This document shows positions 34,945 through 45,997 of a stretch of DNA of 64,000 bases, one piece after another. Both the position numbers and the translations under genes were made by a program. The stretch comes from an uncultured Erythrobacter sp. (GTDB lineage: Bacteria > Pseudomonadota > Alphaproteobacteria > Sphingomonadales > Sphingomonadaceae), in contig CANNBH010000001.1 of the NCBI GenBank assembly GCA_947502815.1, forward strand, positions 372,001 through 436,000, in the 5' to 3' direction. Below the pieces are notes generated by a model that had not been told where the DNA came from, ran no database searches, and saw only the letters and a list, made by a program, of their open reading frames with translations. Within the stretch, counting starts at the first letter, position 1, and each line of letters starts with the position of its first letter.

Positions 34945-36714
34945 GTGATTGATCTAGAACGCCCTGGAAACGACGATCGATATCTACTTTACTGGAATGC
35001 CGAGCTCCCTACTTCTGGAGTAGCTGATCCACTCGGCCTTACCCTAAGGGTTGGTGCTCGCTTAAGTGATGAATTGTCTTACTGCATAACATCGATCACT
35101 CCACGAGCACGGTACTACTCATTCTTCCCTTGGGCCTTTAAACGAGCTTGGGACGCGCTGGGTCAAAACACTGAGCTGCCCCAGGTAATGTCGCATGTCC
35201 TTTCGGATGAAAGGGCGATGGCATTGGGAGCAGTGCTGCATCACGGAGGTCAACCATGCGAGGGTGGGGCTCTACAGGGATCCAACGGTGCACAATCAAT
35301 TGCAAGTGACCTCGGACGTGACCCAATTGATTTACGCGCATGGAAACACCTAGAGGACAAGGAAGGAGGCTTTGCGGCGTACAAGGGCTCACTAATCAAT
35401 CTCGGCGTGTTTCTAAGTGAGGAGCAAGAAGACCGAAACGACGACAAAGGAGACTTTGACGAGAAGCAGACCGACCAGTTGTCGGCTGGCAGACTTTCGC
35501 CTCTAGGCATGGAATTGGCTCGTTCGTTTTCTAAGGCTGTGGCGGAGACTGCGTATCTTCAAGCTCGGCCTGATCGAGATGCGCTACCTTTTGAGTTGCT
35601 CAATGAATTCGGAGGCAGAGCCGGTCTTTGCGAATTGCAAAAAGCCGACGGGTGCGACCTTGAACCACTACGCAGCCTCTTCTTTGCAACCGAAATCCAG
35701 GGCGAAGACAATTCTCACTACCGGCGTCGCATGAGCCTGCTCCTGTTCATGTATGCCGCAAAAGTCGCTGACGCGAATGGGCTGGTCCTTTCGCGAGAAG
35801 TCATCGATCATCTGACATTCTATCGGCGTTTAAAATCTCCGTCTGATGAGCAATCCGAAATAGTCATTACAATACCGGAGGAACTTGATGACATCGCCGA
35901 ACGCTGGCGAGTTTTTCATTTTCACAACTACCTGACCGTATCATTGGAAAGTCTCTTGGCTGGCATCGCCAGATCAGTGCGTGGTCATCCAGCCGGGCTC
36001 ACTATCGAAGAGATCGTTCAAGACTTTGATAGTGCAGATGCACGGGTATCTTTGGCCGATAAGTTGCCTTTGAATCCAACAGAATCATTTTGGGATTTGA
36101 CACCTGCGAGTACCTTGGCCCGCATGGGGATCGAGACCGATGCTCTGCTTGAGATTGGGCAGGATGGTTCCGAGAAATTGCGTTCGTGCAAAATGATCGA
36201 GCATCAACTCCGCTCGTTTTTGGTCGATGAGGGAATGGTTACGGGGCCAGCCGGTCCTGCAATAGCGGGAATACTCCTCTTCACGCTCGCTATCAGATTT
36301 CGGTACGCAACCCACAAGCGTCACCAAGGCTGGAACAGAAGAAAGGTATTGGACCAGACCAATGACGTTTCGTTACCGGGACTGCTTGATGGCCTAGAAA
36401 GTCAGTTCGGCTCAGATTGGTGGCAGCGCAGCAACCGAACAGTCTTGAAGCGTGTATTGTCACGTCATGTTATTCGCCAGCACGAAGCGATGAGCTATGA
36501 GCGGGGTGTAGGTGGAAGCCCGTCTCTCTTCCACCTTGAAGGTACGCGCATTGTAGGAAATGACATCAATCGCGATGATGTGGATCTTGGCAATGCACGC
36601 TTTCCTAGTATCATCCAAATCCTTCGCGATCTTCGTCTAATCACAGATCAGGAGTCGCGGCAGAAGCTAACGAACGATGGTGCGGCTTTGCTCGCATCAT
36701 GCATTGGGAGTTGA
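34945..36714 (+). CDS. Unknown 589-aa protein paired with a PLD-family protein
   Basis: A 589-residue soluble protein starting at GTG 34945, with AAAGG seven bases upstream. I do not recognise it as a named family. The N-terminal segment ITSITPRARYYSFFPWAF (49-66) recalls the STIQTRxRYFLFxPW segment of DUF6361 proteins, which I remember from bacterial defence loci; this is a weak motif-level likeness. The C-terminal half is helical and may hold a winged-helix-like end (FPSIIQILRDLRLIT). It is four bases upstream of the PLD gene and certainly co-transcribed with it. No catalytic motif is evident, so it may be a sensor, adaptor or regulator of the PLD partner. Confidence 0.75.
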   Translation: MIDLERPGNDDRYLLYWNAELPTSGVADPLGLTLRVGARLSDELSYCITSITPRARYYSFFPWAFKRAWDALGQNTELPQVMSHVLSDERAMALGAVLHHGGQPCEGGALQGSNGAQSIASDLGRDPIDLRAWKHLEDKEGGFAAYKGSLINLGVFLSEEQEDRNDDKGDFDEKQTDQLSAGRLSPLGMELARSFSKAVAETAYLQARPDRDALPFELLNEFGGRAGLCELQKADGCDLEPLRSLFFATEIQGEDNSHYRRRMSLLLFMYAAKVADANGLVLSREVIDHLTFYRRLKSPSDEQSEIVITIPEELDDIAERWRVFHFHNYLTVSLESLLAGIARSVRGHPAGLTIEEIVQDFDSADARVSLADKLPLNPTESFWDLTPASTLARMGIETDALLEIGQDGSEKLRSCKMIEHQLRSFLVDEGMVTGPAGPAIAGILLFTLAIRFRYATHKRHQGWNRRKVLDQTNDVSLPGLLDGLESQFGSDWWQRSNRTVLKRVLSRHVIRQHEAMSYERGVGGSPSLFHLEGTRIVGNDINRDDVDLGNARFPSIIQILRDLRLITDQESRQKLTNDGAALLASCIGS

Positions 36715-36718
36715 GGCA

Positions 36719-38881
36719 ATGAACCTTGATTTCCTCAAGTTCCTTGGCGAGGCGAAAGCCAAGTACGCCTTAGTCGCCACTTATGAGTTTGATCCGCTCT
36801 TCTTTGAGCAAAGAATCTTGCCAACCAAGTCATTCAGTTCTGCGGATCGGATTCTAGTTTTCATGGATGAAGGCCGGTATGGCGAGTTGCTTGCGAGTGG
36901 ACGACAAGGAGCGCAATTTGACCGGCGCTACTTTGTGGTTCCGATCAGATGTGACCAGGGTGTCTTCCACCCCAAACTCTATCTGACAATCGGAGATAGG
37001 GCTTGCCTCGCTTCTGTCGGAAGCAACAATTGTACCGCGTCAGGGACCGGCCATAATTTCGAGCTTATCTCGGCCTTTAAGGCTGATCTGAACGCGGAAA
37101 CTCATTCCTCCAATGAACCAGTACACGCCGCGGTGTTTCAACTATTTCGACGCATGGCGTTAGATGCTGGGCCGCTCGCCAAAACACTTGAGAAAGAGAT
37201 ATTCGCACCGATTGAACGTGCATTCCCGTGGATAAACAATGAGTACCCAACCAGCGAGGCTAACGGCCTCGAAGTTCTCTCGAATTTCGATGCTACGCTT
37301 TTGAGCCAGGTCATCGGGCGTTTGAAGAAGCGCAAGGTCGAAAAAGTAATCCTCTTCGCACCATACTTCGATAAGCGCCTCTCGATTGTCGAGCGTGCAA
37401 AGTCCGCTTGGCCTAACGCCCCAATCGAAGTCATTGCTCAACCGAGTTACAGCAATCTGCCAACCGCAATCCTACAGGCAGTTCAGGAAGCAAACGCCAC
37501 CATTCAACTCTTTTCGGCAACGTCTCAAGCATCGGGCCGTAACGTGCACGCGAAGGCGTTAGCGTTCGAAACTCCAAAGGAGACTTTTTGGCTGACGGGC
37601 AGTGCTAACATCAGTCACGCAGCGTTGGAGGGCGGTAACCGGGAAGTATGCTTGTGGTTCTCGACAAAACAAAGGCCATCCGCGATCTTGGCGCACGAAG
37701 ATCTCGCTATTTCGCCAATTAGCCCAGGGGAGTTCGAAGAGAGGCCAATTCCTGAGCCCGAGCCGCTGCCGACAATCACTGAGCTGCAGATACGATTTGT
37801 TCGGTTGACCGAACAAGGCTCCCTTCTTGGTACGATCCAGGCCCCGCCGGTAGCCGATGAAATTTCCCTCCGACTGATTCGAAAGGGAGAACAACACCCA
37901 TTCCTTGTGCGCCCCCTATCTCGGTCCCAACGAGACTTCGAGTTTCCCCTAGACGAAGAGCTGTGCCGATCATTTGACCGCCCCGTACTCGCCTTTTTAC
38001 AAGCCGAAGTTGATGGGAAAATGGAAACCAGTAGCCCGACCTCTGTAGCTCAGCTGGCGCGATTACTCGTTGATCGATCTGACGGTGGAAGAATAGGCAA
38101 TCGCCTAAACCGAATTGAAGATACCGGAGAGGGGGTCGTCGACTATGCCAACGCGCTTCATGACGTGAACGATGTCATCGAATTCTTCAACAACGTGAAC
38201 ATTAGATTTGACGATGGCTCGAAGTTTAGCGGTCGCCCACCTCAAAGATGGCGCGCCCGAGATCCATTTTCGACCGATGTTCCAGATAGCTGGATGCTAG
38301 GCACGACTGGCAGCTCCGTAGAAGAGCTGCGAGAGGCCATCTGGGGCTTCGTTCAAAGGCATGTAGACAAGAAACTCGAGAAGCATGTCGCACGTGGTAA
38401 CCTCAACGGGCTCCCAAATTTCATGGACATTTTTAGGACGCTGACTGGCCTACTTTTGGCATTCCACCATCGGCAAGTCGATGGTGAAACAGTGTTGCCA
38501 GCGCCTTATGTGACGAAAGGCCTGCAACAGGTCTTATCCGCACTGATCGGGACTTTGCCCGTAGCTCAACAGAGCTTATCCCTTTCTCGTCAAAAGATTG
38601 AATCATCACCCGGCGTCGTTAGGTCCGTTCGCGAGAATCTGGCTTTCGATGATGCGCTACTAAATGAGCATCTCGAGCGCCAGCGTATTGCCGCGACCGC
38701 TATGACAACTATCGATGAGTTGATCCGCGCTCGAAGCATCGCGTTAAATCGCCCTAGTGAAGACAAATGGTCGTTGAGTAGGCGAAAATGGGTTTCTGAG
38801 TGGCTATCCGAATTAGGCTTGGCGGTGCCGAGCGACACCGAATTGCAAGAGGTGTGCGAAGAGTTCCGCTTTGCCGCCTAA
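36719..38881 (+). CDS. PLD-superfamily protein, putative defence nuclease
   Basis: A 720-residue protein starting at ATG 36719 with GGAG/GAGG bases just upstream. It has two phospholipase D-type half sites: His84-x-Lys86 (FHPKLYLT) with GSNN (101-104), and His277-x-Lys279 (VHAKALAF) with GSAN (294-297). The Asp of the classical HKD motif is not obvious. Such domains in defence loci usually act as nucleases. Residues after about 330 form a long alpha-rich region without a recognised domain and without helicase motifs, which distinguishes it from PLD-helicase proteins. It pairs with the 589-residue protein upstream, and a type I restriction operon follows after 123 bases. Confidence 0.8.
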   Translation: MNLDFLKFLGEAKAKYALVATYEFDPLFFEQRILPTKSFSSADRILVFMDEGRYGELLASGRQGAQFDRRYFVVPIRCDQGVFHPKLYLTIGDRACLASVGSNNCTASGTGHNFELISAFKADLNAETHSSNEPVHAAVFQLFRRMALDAGPLAKTLEKEIFAPIERAFPWINNEYPTSEANGLEVLSNFDATLLSQVIGRLKKRKVEKVILFAPYFDKRLSIVERAKSAWPNAPIEVIAQPSYSNLPTAILQAVQEANATIQLFSATSQASGRNVHAKALAFETPKETFWLTGSANISHAALEGGNREVCLWFSTKQRPSAILAHEDLAISPISPGEFEERPIPEPEPLPTITELQIRFVRLTEQGSLLGTIQAPPVADEISLRLIRKGEQHPFLVRPLSRSQRDFEFPLDEELCRSFDRPVLAFLQAEVDGKMETSSPTSVAQLARLLVDRSDGGRIGNRLNRIEDTGEGVVDYANALHDVNDVIEFFNNVNIRFDDGSKFSGRPPQRWRARDPFSTDVPDSWMLGTTGSSVEELREAIWGFVQRHVDKKLEKHVARGNLNGLPNFMDIFRTLTGLLLAFHHRQVDGETVLPAPYVTKGLQQVLSALIGTLPVAQQSLSLSRQKIESSPGVVRSVRENLAFDDALLNEHLERQRIAATAMTTIDELIRARSIALNRPSEDKWSLSRRKWVSEWLSELGLAVPSDTELQEVCEEFRFAA

Positions 38882-39004
38882 TGGCTATTGCGCACTTCAA
38901 GCACTTGAAATGCTAGAAGGCCATATTCCTTTTCACCGCAATGCGCTAGGCTCCAACTCCAGTAATATCTGATGGTAAATCAATAAAAGTTCGGCAGGCA
39001 TTCT

Positions 39005-40561
39005 ATGAACACTTCAACTCGGCAGTCTGATCTCGACTTCGCGGCTGACCTATTCAAGGCGGCGGACAAAATGCGAGGGGGCATAGAACCCGGAGAGTAC
39101 AAGCATGTCGCGCTTGGGCTGATCTTCCTCAAATACATTTCTGAAGCGTTTAAGGTGATGCACGATCAGCTGTCGCAGGACGAATACGCTGATCCTGAAG
39201 AACCGGAAGAATATCTCGCCGAAAACGTGTTCTGGGTGCCGGAGAAGGCACGTTGGTCGCATATTCAGGCACAGGCTCGTTCTGAGAGCATTGGAAAGAT
39301 CATTGATGATGCGATGGAGGCAATCGAGGCTGTCCCCACCAATGAGTCGCTTAAAGGGGTTCTTCCCAAGATCTATGCTCGACCGACGCTCGACAAAACA
39401 ATGCTGGGAGAGCTGGTCGATCTGTTCTCCAATATCAAACTGCATGATGATGCCGACCGGGCGCGAGACCTTCTGGGCCGCGTCTACGAGTATTTCATTT
39501 CAGGTTTTGCTGGAGCCGAGGGCAAGCGTGGGGGAGAGTTTTTCACTCCGCGCTCCGTAGTCCGAACACTCGTAGAAATGCTCGAACCCTATGAGGGCCG
39601 CGTCTACGATCCGTGTTGCGGTTCGGGCGGCATGTTCATCCAGTCTGAGAAGTTCATTGAGGAACACGGAGGCAATCCGCTGAACCTCGCGGTCTATGGT
39701 CAGGAGATCAACCATACGACGTGGCGGCTGGCGAAGATGAACCTCGCCGTCCACGGTATTGATGCGGACATTCAATGGGACAGTGCAGGCACATTCCATC
39801 AAGATAAGCACCCTACGCTCAAGGCGGACTACGTGATCGCCAACCCTCCTTTCAACATTTCGGATTGGGGCGGAGAGCGGCTCGTCGAAGATGCGCGCTG
39901 GCAATATGGCACCCCGCCCAAAGGGAACGCCAACTTCGCGTGGCTGCAGCATATCATCCATCACCTCGCTCCAAGAGGACATGCAGGCGTTGTACTCGCC
40001 AATGGCTCGATGTCATCACAGACAAGCGGAGAGGGAGAGATCAGGAAGCGGCTGATCGAAGAAGACCGCGTGGACTGCATGGTCGCTTTGCCGGGACAGC
40101 TTTTCTATTCGACGCAGATTCCGGTTTGCCTCTGGATTTTGAGTCGGAACAAAAGCGCCAATGGTTTGCGGGATCGGCAAGGCGAAGTGCTGTTTATCGA
40201 TGCGCGCAGCCTGGGGCATATGGCGGACCGTGTTCGGCGTGTTTTTTCGGATGATGACATTGAGAAGATTGCGGGAACATACCGCCGCTGGCGCGCCAAG
40301 CCTCAGACAGTCGAGGCAAACAATTGGGAGGCTTACGAAGATGAGCCGGGCTTCTGCAAATCTGCTGACTTAGAGGCGATCCGTAAGTTTGATCACGTGC
40401 TCGCACCCGGACGGTATGTAGGTGCGGTCGAGGAAGATGATGATGGTGTGCCATTCCAAGTGAACTTCGACGAGTTGCGCAGTAAACTAGAAGATCATTT
40501 TTCGACCGCCAAACACCTCAATGGCCAGATTCTTTCTGCATTAAATGGAGTAAAGTTGTGA
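39005..40561 (+). CDS. hsdM: Type I restriction-modification methyltransferase subunit
   Basis: A 518-residue N6-adenine methyltransferase subunit. The N-terminal HsdM domain (LFKAADKMRGGIEPGEYKHV) precedes the catalytic domain with SAM motif I DPCCGSGGMF (202-211) and motif IV NPPF (280-283). The C-terminal helices that contact HsdS are complete. The last four bases overlap the hsdS GTG start. It is the first gene of a four-gene operon, with a 123-base AT-rich gap upstream that should hold the promoter. Confidence 0.97.
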   Translation: MNTSTRQSDLDFAADLFKAADKMRGGIEPGEYKHVALGLIFLKYISEAFKVMHDQLSQDEYADPEEPEEYLAENVFWVPEKARWSHIQAQARSESIGKIIDDAMEAIEAVPTNESLKGVLPKIYARPTLDKTMLGELVDLFSNIKLHDDADRARDLLGRVYEYFISGFAGAEGKRGGEFFTPRSVVRTLVEMLEPYEGRVYDPCCGSGGMFIQSEKFIEEHGGNPLNLAVYGQEINHTTWRLAKMNLAVHGIDADIQWDSAGTFHQDKHPTLKADYVIANPPFNISDWGGERLVEDARWQYGTPPKGNANFAWLQHIIHHLAPRGHAGVVLANGSMSSQTSGEGEIRKRLIEEDRVDCMVALPGQLFYSTQIPVCLWILSRNKSANGLRDRQGEVLFIDARSLGHMADRVRRVFSDDDIEKIAGTYRRWRAKPQTVEANNWEAYEDEPGFCKSADLEAIRKFDHVLAPGRYVGAVEEDDDGVPFQVNFDELRSKLEDHFSTAKHLNGQILSALNGVKL

Positions 40562-41829
40562 CTTCATTGGCCGAGGCGCTGGGAGGCAAAAGGCGCATTA
40601 TTGGTGGCCCCTTTGGCTCCAAACTCACCCAAGGCGATTACGTTGAAAGCGGTGTGCCAGTCATTCGCGGGAGCAACATGCAACATTCTGGTCGCTGGAT
40701 TGGAGGCAATTATGCGTATATTTCGCAGGAAAAGTATCTGTGTGATCTGAAATCAAATACCGCTCGCCCCGGTGACATTATCGTCACTCAGCGCGGGACC
40801 TTGGGGCAAGTTTCCATCGTACCGGAAGAATCCGAGCACTCGAACTTTGTCGTATCGCAAAGCCAAATGGCTGTGCGCGTGGACGAGCGAGAGGCTAACC
40901 GGGACTTTGTTTATTACTTTCTAACGTCACCTATCTTCGACGATTACGTCGAAAATGCGACAATTCAAACCGGCGTGCCCCACATAAATCTCGGTATTTT
41001 GCGGGAGGTGCAAGTCAACTGGCCTGACCTTCCAACTCAATGCGCAATAGCGAAAACTCTGGCATCTCTCGATAGCAAAATCGAACTAAATCGGCAGATG
41101 AACGAGACGCTGGAGGAGATGGCGCAAGCTTTGTTTCGAGACTGGTTCGTCGACTTCGGCCCCACCCGCCGCCAGATGGAGGGGGCAACCGATCCCGTTG
41201 CTATTATGGGCGGAGCCTTCCCGGCCGAAAAAGCCACTATCCTCGCATCCCTCTTCCCAGCCGCACTTGGCGCAATTGATTTGCCGGAGGGTTGGATTAA
41301 AAAAGAGGTCGGAGAATTTGGCAGGTTGCGAGGAGGTAAACAGCTACCGAAAACTGAATTTGTCGAGAATGGGGCGTTTCCGGTGTTCGGTGGTGCGGGT
41401 CACATGGGCAACGCCGACAAATTCAATGCTGATGGATTCGTAATCACCGTTGGTCGCGTAGGGGCCTACTGCGGAAACTTCGTAGCCCATCGCGGGAAAG
41501 CTTGGGTCAATAACAACGCGTCGTTCTTTGATCTTCCGCACTCCATGCAGGCGGAATGGTTCTATCTCTCACTGCAAGCGCTGGATTTGGAGCCTATCAA
41601 AAAGGGTGCCGCGCAGCCATTCGTTTCGAATGGAGACATAAACGCTCTGGAATTGGTCGATCCGGGATCACAAGTCAGAGAGGCTGCAAATGATGTCTTG
41701 GCTCTTTTGCTGACGAAGGCAGAAGCTAATTCTAAAGAGGCCAGAACGCTCGCTCATCTTCGCGACCTGTTGCTTCCAAAGCTAATGACAGGAGAAATTC
41801 GATTAGGTGCTGCGGAGGCAGCGGCATGA
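40558..41829 (+). CDS. hsdS: Type I restriction specificity subunit
   Basis: A 423-residue DNA recognition subunit starting at GTG 40558 within the hsdM stop (GTGA). Two target recognition domains are visible, the first beginning GGPFGSKLTQGDY and the second after LPEGWIKKEVGEF, each followed by a conserved helical spacer (LPTQCAIAKTLASLDSKIEL; and LAHLRDLLLPKLMTGEI at the end). The two domains read the two halves of a bipartite target; the target cannot be read from the sequence. It overlaps the SIR2 gene by four bases (ATGA). Confidence 0.96.
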   Translation: MTSLAEALGGKRRIIGGPFGSKLTQGDYVESGVPVIRGSNMQHSGRWIGGNYAYISQEKYLCDLKSNTARPGDIIVTQRGTLGQVSIVPEESEHSNFVVSQSQMAVRVDEREANRDFVYYFLTSPIFDDYVENATIQTGVPHINLGILREVQVNWPDLPTQCAIAKTLASLDSKIELNRQMNETLEEMAQALFRDWFVDFGPTRRQMEGATDPVAIMGGAFPAEKATILASLFPAALGAIDLPEGWIKKEVGEFGRLRGGKQLPKTEFVENGAFPVFGGAGHMGNADKFNADGFVITVGRVGAYCGNFVAHRGKAWVNNNASFFDLPHSMQAEWFYLSLQALDLEPIKKGAAQPFVSNGDINALELVDPGSQVREAANDVLALLLTKAEANSKEARTLAHLRDLLLPKLMTGEIRLGAAEAAA

Positions 41830-42860
41830 AGAGATATTTCGAACCTCGCTTCCACGACTATTTGGACGAGGTCTCGCCTGTCGTGTGGGGCGATACACAA
41901 TATTCAAGCGGAAAGGCGTTTCAGGACCACGCCTCAGATGACTACCAAACCAACTTGGTCGAATGGGTCCGTAGTCAGCAGGACCAGGCACGAGATCGCG
42001 TTCGCGATATGTTGGACGATTGTGGTTGTCTTCCGCGATTCAACCGCCTCGCCGAACGCCATGCCCAGCAACAAATTCTCCCCTTCGTTGGCGCGGGTAT
42101 GTCAAAGCCGAGCGGCTTTCCTATGTGGGGCGCTTTTTTGTGCGAACTCGCACAAAATGATCCAACAGTACTCGATAAGGTCGAGGCAGCGATAGAAGAG
42201 GGCCGCTTCTCAGATGCAGCTCAAGTGATCGCGGATGATCTCGATGAGAACATGCTGGCAGAGCAGATCGAGAACTATTTTGCTGCGCAGCTTTTTGATC
42301 CGCAGGGGCCAGTGCGACTGATCCCAGAGCTGTTCAAGCTGGGGTGCGTGACGACAAACTTTGATCACGTCCTAGAGAAGGTTTACGAGGAGAACGCTGC
42401 CAATTTCGCTCAAGTCTATGCCGGAGCGGCGATTATCGATGCACCAAAAGAGGCAGCGAGCGGAGAAAATGTGCTCTTCAAGATCCATGGAACTGCGACG
42501 TCAAAGAACGGACGGGTTCTGACAACCACCGAGTATGCGGCGGCTTACGGCAACGAAAGCACGGTTCCCGGTACGCTCAATCACCTCATCACAAACCGAA
42601 GCCTCCTTTTTATGGGCTGCAGCCTCGCCACTGATCGCACCATCGCAGCCCTGCAGGACATCAAGAAGATAAACGGCGCGACAGGGCTTCGACATTATGC
42701 CTTCCTTGCCGATCCCGGTCAGGACAACCGAAACCCAAAGCACATTGAACTCAATGAGGCAGAAATTCATCCCATTTGGTATCCAGTCGAGAACCACGAA
42801 ACGGATCATGACATGTGGCTTGAGGACCTCCTCTTTGCTTTGGATGGAGGCCCGCTTTGA
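41826..42860 (+). CDS. SIR2-domain protein inside the hsd operon
   Basis: A 344-residue protein with a SIR2_2-type NAD-binding domain. Motifs are [15 protein letters not shown] (87-101), TTNFD (176-180), the catalytic-type His221 in KIHGT, and FMGCSL (262-267). Residues 1-75 are a helical extension not found in classical deacetylases. In defence loci SIR2 domains act as NADases that stop growth of infected cells. It sits between hsdS and hsdR with four-base overlaps on both sides (ATGA and TTGA), so production is tied to the restriction enzyme. A combined restriction plus abortive-infection role is inferred. Confidence 0.9.
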   Translation: MKRYFEPRFHDYLDEVSPVVWGDTQYSSGKAFQDHASDDYQTNLVEWVRSQQDQARDRVRDMLDDCGCLPRFNRLAERHAQQQILPFVGAGMSKPSGFPMWGAFLCELAQNDPTVLDKVEAAIEEGRFSDAAQVIADDLDENMLAEQIENYFAAQLFDPQGPVRLIPELFKLGCVTTNFDHVLEKVYEENAANFAQVYAGAAIIDAPKEAASGENVLFKIHGTATSKNGRVLTTTEYAAAYGNESTVPGTLNHLITNRSLLFMGCSLATDRTIAALQDIKKINGATGLRHYAFLADPGQDNRNPKHIELNEAEIHPIWYPVENHETDHDMWLEDLLFALDGGPL

Positions 42861-45800
42861 GCTTCACCGAAGACCTCGTCGAGCAGGCCGTTATCGCTAT
42901 CTTTCAGGAGCTGGGCTGGACCTATGGCGAGCCTGATGATGTGGCACCCGACGGGCCAAACAAAGTGCGTCAGTCGAATACCGAGGTTATCCTCTGGGAG
43001 AAACTGCGAGAAGCGGCTGCTCGGATAAACCCCCGTATTCCAGACGACGCATTGGAAACGGCAGTACGCCAAATTGGGTTTTCAGAGACGCCCTCACTCT
43101 TAGAAGAAAATCGACGCATTCACTCTCAGCTGGTCCAAGGAATTGATGTTGAATACCGGGCTGAAGACGGTTCAATCCGAGGCGACAAAGTTTGGCTGAT
43201 CGATTTCGATGATCCAGCTCAGAACGATTGGTTTGTGACTAACCAATTCACTGTCGTAGAGAACGGACAAAACCGCCGTCCCGATGTCGTTGCATTCATC
43301 AATGGCCTGCCCGTTGCTGTGTTGGAATTGAAGAACGCAGCAAGCGAGAGCGCGACCGTCGATGATGCCTACAATCAGCTTCAGACCTACAAGCAACAGA
43401 TTCCTTCGATTTTCAGGACAAACGCGAGCCTAGTCTCGTCAGATGGTCTTTTGGCCCGGATCGGTTCTCTCAGTGCTGGCCGAGACCGTTTCATGCCTTG
43501 GCGTACGATTACAGGCGAACAAGATGACTTTACACCGGAAGGGCCGCGAGAGATGGAAACTCTCATTCGCGGAGTATTCGAGCCTGCCTACCTGCTACAG
43601 CTCATCCGAGATTTCACAGTCTTTGGCGACAAAGGCGACGGTTTATTCAAGATTATTGCGGGCTACCATCAGTTCCACGGCGCGAGAAAAGCACTCACAA
43701 ACGCCATCGATGCCGCCAGGGCAGAGGGTGACCGCAAGGTCGGAGTGATCTGGCATACGCAAGGCTCTGGCAAGAGCTTCTTAATGGCGTTCTTCGCCGG
43801 TCTTCTTGCGCGTTCACAGGACTTGCGAAACCCAACTATCGTGGTGCTAACAGACCGCAACGATCTGGATGATCAGCTGTTCGGTACATTCTCACTTTGC
43901 CGAGACCTGATCCGCCAGACGCCCGAACAAGTTGAGAGCAGGGACGACCTGCGCCAAAAGCTCAACCGACAGTCGGGCGGTGTTATCTTTTCCACCTTGC
44001 AGAAGTTCTCACCTGAGCGTGACGAAGAAGAATTTCCCGAACTTTCGGATCGCACGAACATCATTGTCATCGCCGACGAGGCTCATCGCAGCCAATATGG
44101 CTTTGAAGCGAAATTGAATCGGAGCACAGGCGGCAGACGCTACGGATACGCACACTATGTCCGTCAAGCGTTGCCGAACGCCTCATTCGCAGGGTTCACT
44201 GGTACGCCCATTGAATCTGCTGACGCAAACACACCAGCGGTCTTTGGCGAATACATCGACATTTATGACATCAGCCGAGCCGTAGAGGACAAGGCTACGG
44301 TACCAATCTTCTATGAGAGCCGATTGGCCCGCGTTGAGTTGGAAGATGAAAAACTTCCTGAGATCGACGCAGCAATCGATGAGCTGTTCGACGACGAGAG
44401 CCTTTCGGAACAAGAAAAAGCTAAGGCAAGTTGGACGAGCGTTGAGCGTTTGGTGGGAGCAGCGCCGAGGCTTCAGAAGGTGTCTGCGGACATAGTCGAT
44501 CACTTCGAGAGACGACAGACTGCCCTCGATGGCAAAGGGATGATTGTTGCCATGAGCCGCAAAATCTGTGTCGACCTCTATGACCAAATCGTAGCTCTTC
44601 GACCAGAATGGCATTCGGCTAACGATACAGAAGGCGCGATTAAGGTTGTGATGACGGGGTCTGCGTCCGATCCACTCGAATGGCAAGAGCACATCGGGAA
44701 CAAGGCGCGTCGGGATATGCTGGCTAAGCGTGCACGTGATCCCGAAGACCCGCTGAAGATCGTCATTGTACGGGATATGTGGCTAACTGGGTTTGATGCT
44801 CCGTCGATGCATACGATGTACATCGACAAACCAATGCGGGGTCATGGCCTTATGCAGGCCATTGCTAGAGTAAACCGCGTTTTCAGAGATAAGCCCGGTG
44901 GACTCGTAGTAGACTACATTGGAATAGGACAGAATCTTCAAAAAGCACTTCAAAACTACACTGCAACGGATCGCGAGCAAACAGGGATTGACGAAGAGGA
45001 AGCGCAGGCTGCCCTTCAAGAAGCAGTCGAACTGTGCCGAGATGTCTTTGCTGGACACGATTATTCGGACGGCCTCGTTGGCTCCCCTCAAGAACGCCTC
45101 CGAGCACTGGCTGGAGCAATTGAATGGGTCTTGGAGAAGCAGCAGAAGGCAGCGTCGTCAGCAAATGATGAAAAGTCCAAGAAAGAGGAACTCAATCGGT
45201 TTCAAAGCCTTGCTTCTGCGTTGTCGATAGCTTTCGCGTTGGCGTCCGCATCAGACTATGCACGAGAGGTCAAAGAGGAGGTCGGATTTTTCCAAGCTGT
45301 GAAATCCGCGATGGCAAAAACCTCCCCAAAAACAGGGATGAGTAGGCGAGACCGGGAATTTGCAGTTGGGCTGCTAATTTCCGAAGCAATCTCTGACGCG
45401 ACAATCATCGACGTCTTAGCTGCAGCTGGAATGCGAAGCCCTGAAATCTCTGTTCTCTCTCCCGAGTTTCTGGACGAGATACAGGGAATGGAGCAAAAGA
45501 ACCTCGCACTCGATGCACTTCGCAAACTGCTCGCAGGAGAGATCAAGGCTCGCCAAAAGCAGAATGTTGTCGAAGCCAGAGCATTTTCCGAACGATTAGA
45601 GGCGGCGGTAGCCCGCTACCACGCCAATGCCATCACGAGCTTAGAGATGATCCAAGAGCTGATCGATATGGCAAAGGAACTGAGTGCGTCAGTTCAGCGT
45701 GGTGCCGACATGGGCCTCTCTGACGAGGAGCTGGCGTTTTATGACGCTTTGGCGGAGAATCAGAGTGCGGTGGATGCGCTAGGTAGCGATGATCTTAGAA

Positions 45801-45997
45801 TGATTGCCCAAGAATTAGTCGGGCAGCTCCAGAAGAACGTCACTGTAGACTGGCATCTCAAGGAAAGCGCGAGGGCAAAGCTGAGGATATTGGTCCGCCG
45901 CATCCTCAAGAAGTTTGGCTATCCTCCTGACCTTGCCCCAACAGCCGTGAACACAGTGATAAGTCAGGCTGAAGCGTTGCTTCGATGGTCACGTTGA
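42857..45997 (+). CDS. hsdR: Type I restriction endonuclease/translocase subunit
   Basis: A 1046-residue motor and nuclease subunit. It starts at TTG 42857 inside the SIR2 stop codon (TTGA), with a strong GGAGG six bases upstream. The PD-(D/E)xK nuclease site is Asp143 (RRPDVVAF) and Glu157-x-Lys159 (VLELKN). The ATPase has Walker A QGSGKS (302-307) and a DEAH-type box in [11 protein letters not shown], then helicase motif III FTGTPIE. The C-terminal helical region contacting the methylase is complete. All catalytic residues are present, so the system looks active. Confidence 0.97.
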   Translation: MSFTEDLVEQAVIAIFQELGWTYGEPDDVAPDGPNKVRQSNTEVILWEKLREAAARINPRIPDDALETAVRQIGFSETPSLLEENRRIHSQLVQGIDVEYRAEDGSIRGDKVWLIDFDDPAQNDWFVTNQFTVVENGQNRRPDVVAFINGLPVAVLELKNAASESATVDDAYNQLQTYKQQIPSIFRTNASLVSSDGLLARIGSLSAGRDRFMPWRTITGEQDDFTPEGPREMETLIRGVFEPAYLLQLIRDFTVFGDKGDGLFKIIAGYHQFHGARKALTNAIDAARAEGDRKVGVIWHTQGSGKSFLMAFFAGLLARSQDLRNPTIVVLTDRNDLDDQLFGTFSLCRDLIRQTPEQVESRDDLRQKLNRQSGGVIFSTLQKFSPERDEEEFPELSDRTNIIVIADEAHRSQYGFEAKLNRSTGGRRYGYAHYVRQALPNASFAGFTGTPIESADANTPAVFGEYIDIYDISRAVEDKATVPIFYESRLARVELEDEKLPEIDAAIDELFDDESLSEQEKAKASWTSVERLVGAAPRLQKVSADIVDHFERRQTALDGKGMIVAMSRKICVDLYDQIVALRPEWHSANDTEGAIKVVMTGSASDPLEWQEHIGNKARRDMLAKRARDPEDPLKIVIVRDMWLTGFDAPSMHTMYIDKPMRGHGLMQAIARVNRVFRDKPGGLVVDYIGIGQNLQKALQNYTATDREQTGIDEEEAQAALQEAVELCRDVFAGHDYSDGLVGSPQERLRALAGAIEWVLEKQQKAASSANDEKSKKEELNRFQSLASALSIAFALASASDYAREVKEEVGFFQAVKSAMAKTSPKTGMSRRDREFAVGLLISEAISDATIIDVLAAAGMRSPEISVLSPEFLDEIQGMEQKNLALDALRKLLAGEIKARQKQNVVEARAFSERLEAAVARYHANAITSLEMIQELIDMAKELSASVQRGADMGLSDEELAFYDALAENQSAVDALGSDDLRMIAQELVGQLQKNVTVDWHLKESARAKLRILVRRILKKFGYPPDLAPTAVNTVISQAEALLRWSR

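Noticed and set aside
36719..38881. DISARM or PLD-helicase system
   Set aside because: No SNF2 or other helicase, no DUF1998 or methylase partner apart from the separate type I hsdM operon.
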